From assembly GCA_020809705.1 (NCBI GenBank), contig CP085829.1:3844001-3908000 (forward strand): a stretch of 64,000 nucleotides of DNA. The letters run 5' to 3'. The stretch is from Calonectria ilicicola. Taxonomy: Eukaryota; Ascomycota; Sordariomycetes; Hypocreales; Nectriaceae. Shown piece by piece: positions 56,329 to 64,000 of the stretch; position 1 is the stretch's first letter, and each line of letters begins with the position of its first letter. The notes under the pieces are model-generated. The model saw only the letters and a list, made by a program, of their open reading frames with translations. It searched no databases and had not been told where the DNA came from. The position numbers and the translations under genes were made by a program.

Positions 56329-59119
56329 TGTGAGAAGCGGGATGCATCGGAGGCAGAATGTAAAACACCCTCCCCGACTGCAACGCCGCTCATTCCCTAC
56401 GCCCAACATTTTTCGGTTATGGGCAGCGACATACGTGTCAAACGTCACGTCGGATACGCCCCCGACCGCGCCGAAGTGTCGGGGGTGCATCTCCCAAGGT
56501 CAAGCTAGTTCGAGAGGGGAAGACATTGTGCAGGCGGATGGGTGTGACAGTGACATTGCCGCCAAAGCAAACATGTCAGCTTCGCCTTTCATCGGGTCTG
56601 ACGTGACCTCTGGATTCCTCCCTGCCACAAGCAAGGTCGGTAGCCCGGCTGCAGAAGACTTGGCAGAGTGTGGAGGAGGGGAAGATGAGAACAGTATGCG
56701 ACACTGCTCGTGCTACTGCATTCATTCTTGCCAAAAAATGGGGCGACATGTTCAGACGTCAAATAACGCGTCTGCGAGGCTGAGACAGGCCTGAACCCTC
56801 TCTGGGCAACTCACCGGTCCATTGCGTTGGACTTGGAGGTAGCTGCAAAATGGACGACGGGACACTATCTTGCGGCCCTTGCGGTTTCTTCGTCAATGCT
56901 GCGGACCGCGCGAGCAAGGTGAGGAGGAACGGGCCGCTCTAGCACGCGCTGCTCTAACACGGAGCTCGCATCGTGGGCGAGTGCTAGCTACAGGAGACGG
57001 GCAAGTGCGCTGTCTCGCTCAGTCAGGGTCCCTAACAAGGTGGGGAAATTGGCTTCAAGGGCAAATTGGGGAGTCCCAGGGTATCCGTCCTGGGGTGACT
57101 GCCATGGATGGCTTGCATGGGAGGAGGCGGCACTTCCTCGACCGTCACAATGTGATGTGTTTTGCAGGGCGGCCCCTCCAAGATACATAGCTCCGTCGGT
57201 CCCCTGTGCGGACACACAACTAGCCCTTCTCTGGAATGGTGGCCCAAAAGGGACGGCCCCACCCCCTCGATCCCAGCACGGCACGGTCCGTCAGACTTGG
57301 GGCAAAGTCATCGTGAGAACCTTGACCAAGCAGGGGTGTCCCTCCCGTTACGGCGATGGTGTGGGTGGAGAATACCAATCGGTCGAATGCTGCTGCCCAT
57401 CGCCCGCCCGTTTTGAGAGAGTGATGGCTCATTCATCCAGGATTCGGCGATGCCAACAATCCTGGGGATAACTTTACTTTCCCTCACCCCAAACAGGGCG
57501 TGTGGATGATCACATGGCTGCTGACACCCAAAAGGAAAGAGAGGAGGGGAAAAAAAAAAGGAAAGAAAATAAAGCCAAAAGAAAAACAAAAAAACGCGAA
57601 TTCATGGGGGCAAGACACTCAGCTTGCCAATCAGCAATGTCGATAGTGCCAATGTTTGTGCGCACCAAGACGCGTGATGGAGCTCGCGTTGCAGTGTTTC
57701 TTGTATAATGCAAACACAAGGGTGGACTGTAGTCCATAGTTCTTGGGTGTGCGATTCTAGCGGCACACTACCCCTAGGAGATGATATTTCCGGTTTCTTG
57801 CAGATGTCGGCGAACCTTTCGGCGTAACACTGCCTCATGGGCTTGCTGTGGGAGACCCGCAGGCTACCGTCGTTGTCTTCTTGCATTTGACCCCGACGAG
57901 TGCTATGCATCGTTATCTTTAGCGTTGCGCAGGACGTCAAATAGCTTAGTGGGAAGCCTCTATCAGAAGCACTCTGGTGGGGCCATGCTCACACAGCTTG
58001 CCCTCTGTTTTGGTCTTGACATTTAGCACGGCCATTATCCTTAGTTTTGCAAAAGCACCATCGGCTCGTAATATGACACAGCATTCTGCGGGTCGTAATC
58101 TGGCTTGACTCTGGTTTCATGGCACCGGTGGCGGCCCAGAAAGGGTTTTCTGATGGTGACCCACAGCAAATGGCCGAAATCAGGATGCTCGGAGACAAAA
58201 CATGCTCCTCTAGCATGGTGCCCCCCACTAGCCAAAAATGGCTATGCCTGCCTCTGCAGGTCCTCTCTCTTACATGGCAGCAGTGGCGGCTGTGCTCGGA
58301 CGGTTTTAGCAAATGATTGGGGTTGTCGAATTAGAGAAGTTGGTGGTCAATGAACTGCGGGCCATGATTGCAGAGTGTGCAAGGCGGGCCAGGTCTCAAG
58401 GCGAGTAAAAGGGCCCACCACGCGGCACAAGTCCCGATGTTTGCTGGGCACGGACGATTTGGTCGAGGTGTCGCCGCATTTGTTCAGGGAATGTTTTTGG
58501 TGGGTCGGATCCGCATACCTCATGCCCCACGCCTCATGCCCCACGCCCCATGCTCCGTGGGTTATTGCGGTTGTTGTTGGTTGTTGTTGTTGTTGTCTCA
58601 GGGTTTGAAGGAGAGAACAGTGGCGCCAGGCATCTATGGATGATGGTGAAACAAAAAATAAAAAATAAAAAAAAAAAGGCGGCACCTCGCCCATCAGATG
58701 CTCCCGTAAATCGTCGGGCACGTGCTCAGATACACAGACCCGCCATGTTCCAGGCGACGTTGAGCAAGAGCGACAGGGGTTGAAACGGGCCACGGCCAGT
58801 GGAAATACGGAAATGTGGGTCCATGGACCGGTGAGCCGAGGTTTGGGGGGGTTGAGGGTGGTTAGACATGTACTCAATGATGTACTTTGGCTGATCTCAC
58901 ATTGGGCTGATGTTGTTGTCTCGCACGAACCTGCCGCCCGTTGCCCGTTGGAGCGCCAAAATTTTAGCATTGAGGGGCCACTAACTAACGGGGGGCCAGT
59001 CAGTAAATTTAGCTAGATAGGGTCCAGTGAGGGCGGTTGAACCAGGGCAATGGGTCTCTGAACCATGTCTCCACGTCCCCATGTCCCATCAAAAAATAAC
59101 CTAATACGGCCACGGCGGG

Positions 59120-59196
59120 CCATGGACCATGGAGGACCGTGGGCCGTGGACCGTGGACCGTGGATGTAATGTACCATGTACCATGTACCATGTACC
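59120..59196. repeat. Two adjacent heptamer repeats
   Basis: GGACCGT-like units (59120-59165, including CCATGGACCATGGAGG) are followed by ACCATGT units (59172-59196). Confidence 0.8.
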
Positions 59197-59260
59197 TGTG
59201 TGTGACTATGGAAGTACCGGTACATGGTGGAGGAAAGCGCGAGACTGGGGGTGTCTTGCT

Positions 59261-59347
59261 ATACATACATCCAGACATGCATACATCCAGACATGCATAC
59301 ATCCAGACATGCATACATACAGACATACAGACATACATACATACATA
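59261..59347. repeat. 16-bp minisatellite CATACATCCAGACATG
   Basis: About three exact 16-bp units decay into CATA/CAGA tetranucleotides. It is open in several frames on both strands purely because of its periodicity. Confidence 0.9.
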
Positions 59348-60418
59348 GAGGATATGACAGAAGGTGCCAATAAGCACTTTGCCGGTACGTGCGGGCAGCC
59401 CTGCCCAGCGCACAAGACAATCGGTGACGCAGATCCCCAGCCACGTCCCATCCCATGTCCCATCGGCCCCCATCCGATGATTGATTGATTGATTCATTCA
59501 TTCATTCATCCCTCCACTCATCCCCCCCCACACCACCAATTCAACCCTCTCCCTACCCTCCTCATCCCCTCCCCATCATGTATGTACCCACCTACCCCTT
59601 GTCCGTCCGTCTCCGCCAATGCATCTCGAGAGAAGCGTGCAGTGTGGTGTGGGCAGCCGCTCATCCCAGCCCGAGTTGAAACTGCACGCATCCGCCAAGT
59701 TTGATGAGAATCCAAGCCTCCCTGTCATGGAGCCCTCACCAAGGCCAATTACGAAGGCCGCAGCCCGCACCCGCGAGCACCCAGCGGAGCAAGTCAGACC
59801 ATGTCTCACTGGTTGGCCCAACACGTACACGCATGCACACGCATGCAACGATCCGCAATATTGAGACGGGGATGCATGCGAATAGTCTCTAGCGAAGTCG
59901 AGCGACGCCTCAAGACCTTGGACCTCGCCCGTCCAACCAGCACCGCGCACGACAGTCCAGACCATGTCTCATTCAAATTCCAATTGATGCTCGTTGGCTG
60001 CTGGTTGCAGCAGCACCGGTGGAGTCGTGCGCCATGTCTCTCGCGCCATCCAGCCAGAGCCTTGTGGCACATCACCAGAGGCCATAGAGCAGGAAACTCG
60101 CTGATGCCCACAAGCATTTGATGGAGGGAGGGTGAGCCGAGCTGCGACAGTGGCAACCCCAAAAAAATCCCTTCTAGCACCCTCGCGACCGCCGACATGC
60201 GACATGCAGTCATACTTTGGGCCTTGGTCTGGGCCACCGAAGTAAAGTGAGGCTGTCAACCAGGCTGCGCTACATGCACAAGGTACCCCTCTGGCACACA
60301 AACCGAGCCCCCCTGCTCCCTCCCCATGCCCAAAATGTATGCACCGTAGAGCCAAAAATGAGCCAACCATCAATTGCTATGGGAAACGCTGGCTACCCTA
60401 CAGTCGAGCGATATCGCT

Positions 60419-61857
60419 TCACCGAGACTGGACCCTTTCCTTGAGAATGTTTACCAAGTGACAGAAACGACTAACGAAAAGCCCTGAATCCCCCAAAATA
60501 AATCCCTGGTAGAAAACTGTTAGAGCGTCGCCCGCGGTGGCCGCTGGGTACGCCTCAAATTGATCAAGAAGCTTGGAAGAAATGTCTGCCATGTACACGT
60601 AGATCATGTTATCTCGTTGTCCAGGCGCGATGATTAGATTGACCTTGAGAACGGAAATCAGTATTTGGTGTCAATTACTTCAGTACAAGAGTCTCATCCT
60701 ACCGGAAAATAAGCCTCAATCTCCTCCTGAATGCCCTCCTCCCCCTCGTTCCCTGTAGAACATCCCTCACTGACCAACCCAGACTGAGAGCCGCCTTCTT
60801 TTCGGCTAACTCGCTGGCGCTTTTGCTCCTTTGCCAGTCCGATCATTACCCCAAGCATGTAGCGACTGTATACTTCTTTGGACTGAGGGACTGATGAACT
60901 TTTGGTTCTACCTGTGTCGAGGCCTGGGTCGCTGACTTACAATGAAGCCTTCACGGCTCTGCACGCAGTTGCTGCTGGCCATGGTAGGCTGCGTAACGAA
61001 GGCAATACATGGACCTTCCGGTCCAAAATAATATACTCCGTCCATCTTGAAGTCATTCGTCGAGCCTGAATCACGATCGAGCACGATCTTGTAATCCCTG
61101 AGTAGAGAAGGGGAGGAGTAGTTAGTATGACGCTCAACATTTCAAAGGGGGGAACTAGTTACTTGGACAATTTGGCACCGCATCCTTGGAGAACATCAGT
61201 CATGCAAGGTCTATCCTCTCGGAGAGGGACCCAGTTCCCGTCCCACATTGCCTGCCGAACATAGTTGACCATATGCTGGGGGGGTGGTCGAGTTGGCAAC
61301 CTGTTCATTGCCGAGCCCTGATAGCTGCACAGATCAAGTTTCATGTGGTCTAGCTGATTCCAGCTCCATTTGTGCGGCTTGGACAACGGGTAGGGCTCAT
61401 GTCGGGGTTGTGTCTTCTGGTAGTTGGCCACCTTAAAAGGCAGCCTAGTGGAGGACGTACGAGCGTTTGGGGGCGACCTGCGAGCAGTCCTCTCGTAGCA
61501 GTTACGAGAGCTGGCTTCGGCCACAGGCTTGGGTGGAGTCGATGGGCAAGACTGCGGAGAGGTAGGCGTCGGAGCAATTGGAGCAACGAGGGGTTCAGGA
61601 GGACCCGAAGGGCCAGGAGGGCCAGGGGGGCCATGGAAGGTCGAGGCAGTCGAAGCAGGCTGGATCCGTGGAGTCACGACAGTATAGCGAATGGGAGGGA
61701 GCTCATAATACACTCTAGTGGCTGCATCGAGGGAGAAATGCTCCGCGCCTCCGAGCTGGGCGTAGTTTGCCTGCGGCTCCATTGCTGAGGGAAGGTCATG
61801 GCCCAGATAGGTGGTTGAATATCCCTGAGAGAAGGTGACGTACTGGGCATGCGACAT
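60419..61857 (-). CDS. Four-exon orphan protein (418 aa) with Pro/Gly-rich segment
   Basis: Exons are 61163-61857, 60941-61097, 60703-60882 and 60419-60643. Introns are 65, 58 and 59 nt (donors GTAACT, GTAAGT, GTAGGA; acceptors CTACTCAG, CCCTCAG, TCTCAAG), and all phases are consistent. The start is ATG at 61857 (MSHAQYVTFSQGYSTTYLG). Residues about 80-130 are Pro-rich, with a collagen-like GPPGPPGPSGPPEP run. The remainder is ordered: HKWSWNQLDHMKLDLC, DYKIVLDRDSGSTNDFKMDGVYYFGPEGPCIAFV, then a basic-acidic linker and DNMIYVYMADISSKLLDQFEAYP. No known family is recognised. It is a well-formed gene of unknown function, probably lineage-specific. Confidence 0.75.
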
Positions 61858-62521
61858 GATTATCGTCTTCTGTAACCGTGTAGTGTATGTGTACGTGTAA
61901 TCGTTGGCGCAATGGAAGTGCAAGAAGTGTGTAAGGGCTGAGGTTGTAAGTTGTTGGGGGAAGAAGCTGGCCGCAAATAGGTCCTGATGTGCGACCTTAA
62001 TATACTAGCCAGCAACGAATGGCAACACGAAGAGGGGAAATTCTGATGATGCCAACAATGGCTCACAGCCGATGACCCTGTCCTTGAAACCTGCTGGTGT
62101 CCCCGAGACGTGACGTCTTCGTCTGCCTACTGATGTAGTGTAACCAACGATTGATTTGACAAACTAGTGCCCTCCTATCCACTAGATTGTGTGTGGTTGC
62201 ACCGCTATCCACGGCTATCACACCAATGACACTACTTTCTAGTTGTGTCGCCGTAGGGTGCGGTCTACACAAGGTCGCATACCATGCGCGTGCGTCCTTT
62301 CATTGCATGGATGCAGTGTAGCATCGGTTAAGCCTCTGATGGTCAAACCATCGCCGGCTTTGGCCGCTCATCCGAAATCTGGTGTTACTCTCGTACTCCG
62401 TCCATGGCTGTACGAGAGACTGAGCAATTCTTTAGCGTGATTTTGTTTGTCTCCGTAGCCGCTGAGCACAGTTGTACTTTATACATGCCCTTTAAGGTAA
62501 TACTTAGCCGTGGAACTAATG
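61858..62521. other. Intergenic, promoter of the four-exon orphan
   Basis: Nothing coding was recognised with confidence. A minus-strand frame at 62385-62666 overlaps the doubtful gene below in another frame. Confidence 0.4.
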
Positions 62522-63277
62522 CTAGAAGAGACATGTCGTATGCCTTGTGTCCCATCTTCCGTACAGCGGCTTCTCCAATGGGATGATTTCGTGGCGTAGG
62601 CCCTTTCCATTGCGTCTCAAACACGGAAGTGTCACTGATAACCTGATTTGGTAAAGATGCTCCCACGGAGAACTCGGGTGTGTAACTTCCTTGGCAGGAG
62701 TCATAGTGACGATGTTGAGGCTAGTAAGGGTTTCCTCCAAGTCGTTACCCGTTACTTTAAGTATTACGATAACCTCATGAACCCTAGCAGGGCATATGTA
62801 AAGGCCTTGCTTGTGAGAGCCATTAGTTAAGCAAGAAGTGTATGCTCCAGTACTTTCTTCAGCTTCAAGCATAGTTGTCCCAGTCTGGCTCGAGAAGTCG
62901 TTGACGGTCTCAATATCCCTTGGCACAAATGTTAGATGGAAGAAGCATCATAAAACCCAGATTACCCCAAAAGGGCCAACAAACATAGAGCTCGGCCCTA
63001 ATCTTCAATTAGTCCATATGTCAGGTGGTGCATGAGTAAAGGGTGGCACAAACGGTTCCTTGAAGCACGTATCGTGTGCTTCCATCTCAATGAGATTATT
63101 GTATTTTCTCCCAAGCATAATCTCTGTACAACAGGTTGCAAGAACGGTTGTATGTAACAGGAACAGTATTTGGTGGTCTTTTTGTATACCTATCAATTGC
63201 GTGGGTAAATCCAAGCCTAGCAGAGCCGGCGTGCGGCGAATTTGTGCCTTGGAATGGCTCCGTCTCGTACAAGCCAT
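62522..63277 (-). CDS. Doubtful hypothetical gene, possibly two exons
   Basis: Exon 1 starts at ATG 63277 (MACTRRSHSKAQIRRTPALL) and remains open to about 63005. A second frame from about 62917 starts after a good CTAAC...GTGCCAAG acceptor and reads DIETVNDFSSQTG to a stop at 62522. The best-phased donor is GTTTGT near 63054, which is weak. A competing frame (62385-62666) offers another 3' end through a GTTATC donor. Codon use is unbiased. It could be a decayed gene. No family is recognised. Confidence 0.3.
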
Positions 63278-64000
63278 TTTGAATCGGAGTGTTTTAGTGT
63301 ACCTGGAGTCTAGTGGCGTGGGATAGGGAGACTTTTATGGGTCCGGTACATAAGAGAGCAGATTCATTTGGGTGGGTTTGCTTTGACTTTTCGCGGCTGA
63401 TATGGTTAGTTGGGTTCATGTAATAGCAGGGCCTTGCGCGGGTGGCTCAAAGAATGGCGAATTAAGTGGTGGAGCACAAAGCAAAATCTGGCGCCCTGGA
63501 TCCCGGTCGTCTAAAAATTTAATTTGGGTGGTCATGGTCTGAACTTTAGATCGAATGGCCGCCTGTTCCTTTGGCCATGGTCGTGATGGCGCGATGTGTA
63601 ACCTCCGCGATTGCGTTGCCTGTATTAGTTGAACGATTCAACTGAACAATATGCCGTTGTATAATTTTCAAGCCGTCAAAAGATTGGCCAGAGGCTCAGT
63701 CGCGATGGCGCCAGTTCTGCCTTTTCATGGTCCTTCCTTTCCTTCATTGGTTGCTTACAGCACCTTTTCCTCACCGTATTGGGCCAAGCCGGGTTTTATA
63801 ACAAATGGGAATGTCGAAAGTCCCTTCCCAAAAGGTGTCCTTTTTTAAAGAAAAGTTGAAGGAGTGGATTGTGGCACAATTGTTGCGATAAACTTTCTGA
63901 GTGTTGAGAAACTCCCAGTTCAGGGGTAGGGCCAGTTGTGGGCAACCAGTTGTGTTCTTCATATTCACGCCTGCACATGGCTTTTAGAGCGATGCGCTGC
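63278..64000. other. Right edge, nothing recognised
   Basis: Ordinary composition with short overlapping frames on both strands and no motif or repeat of note. Confidence 0.4.

Larger units (their letters stand above)
53092..60418. other. Gene-poor 7.3-kb spacer rich in minisatellites
   Basis: It lies between the F-box/LRR gene promoter and the 3' end of the orphan at 60419. No supported protein gene. Repeats are a 10-bp unit (54233-54292), a C/A-rich short repeat (58517-58555), heptamers GGACCGT and ACCATGT (59120-59196), a 16-bp minisatellite (59261-59347) and tetranucleotides TTGA/TTCA (59478-59509). A-rich tracts occur at 57550-57560 and 58653-58677. A 32-codon frame with strong codon bias at 56230-56328 is listed separately. 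Confidence 0.5.

Noticed and set aside
59129..59501. Tyr/Val/Cys-rich and His/Thr-rich frames over the minisatellite
   Set aside because: They arise from the 16-bp and 4-bp repeat periodicity, in several frames on both strands.

Overview
The window is nuclear DNA of a filamentous ascomycete (Pezizomycotina; probably Sordariomycetes, which is inference). The evidence is short introns (about 46-165 nt) with GTAAGT/GTGAGG-type donors and CTAAC/CTGAC branch points, an ATG3 gene, a CWC24/RNF113-type splicing factor, several F-box proteins, a SesA-like protein, and two blocks of extreme AT content whose repeats differ almost only by C/G to T/A transitions, the signature of repeat-induced point mutation (RIP). 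No rRNA, tRNA or CRISPR was found.

Layout. 1-5330: RIP-destroyed DNA with a minus-strand Ty3/Gypsy relic (reverse-transcriptase residues at about 1.09-1.64 kb, 5' LTR at 3660-3875), an opposed copy of the same LTR (4022-4236) and other repeat debris. 5331-6386 and 14756-15752: two GC-normal pieces of ONE host gene on the minus strand, a SesA-like protein. Between them lies a complete LTR retrotransposon (6387-14755) with 143-bp LTRs, TG...CA ends and a perfect 5-bp target duplication CATGT. Removing the element and one target copy rejoins the host reading frame exactly. The element is thoroughly RIPed but still shows protease, reverse-transcriptase and distal-integrase relics in order on the plus strand.

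15.8-64 kb: ordinary euchromatin with long spacers. Genes in order: F-box protein (16183-17496, -), two-exon orphan (19706-21064, -), small two-exon F-box protein (23174-23795, -), coiled-coil protein (30363-32279, +), atg3 (33258-34490, -), cwc24 (35253-36260, -), a divergent kinase-like protein that has lost its DFG aspartate (38392-39270, +), a transcription-factor-like protein with the fungal middle homology region but no visible zinc cluster (39526-42038, -), a six-exon unknown gene (43986-45937, +), two small hypotheticals (47060-47509, -; 48925-49473, +), a large F-box/LRR-like protein (51193-53091, -), a four-exon orphan (60419-61857, -) and a doubtful gene (62522-63277, -). The spacers 23.8-30.3 kb and 53.1-60.4 kb are gene-poor and rich in micro- and minisatellites.

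How things work together: atg3 (Atg8 lipidation) and cwc24 (spliceosome activation) are housekeeping. The three F-box proteins are presumably SCF substrate adaptors. The left 15 kb records transposon invasion and genome defence: an LTR element landed in a probable incompatibility/cell-death family gene, RIP then killed the element, and the host gene was left cut in two with its stop codon now supplied by the LTR.
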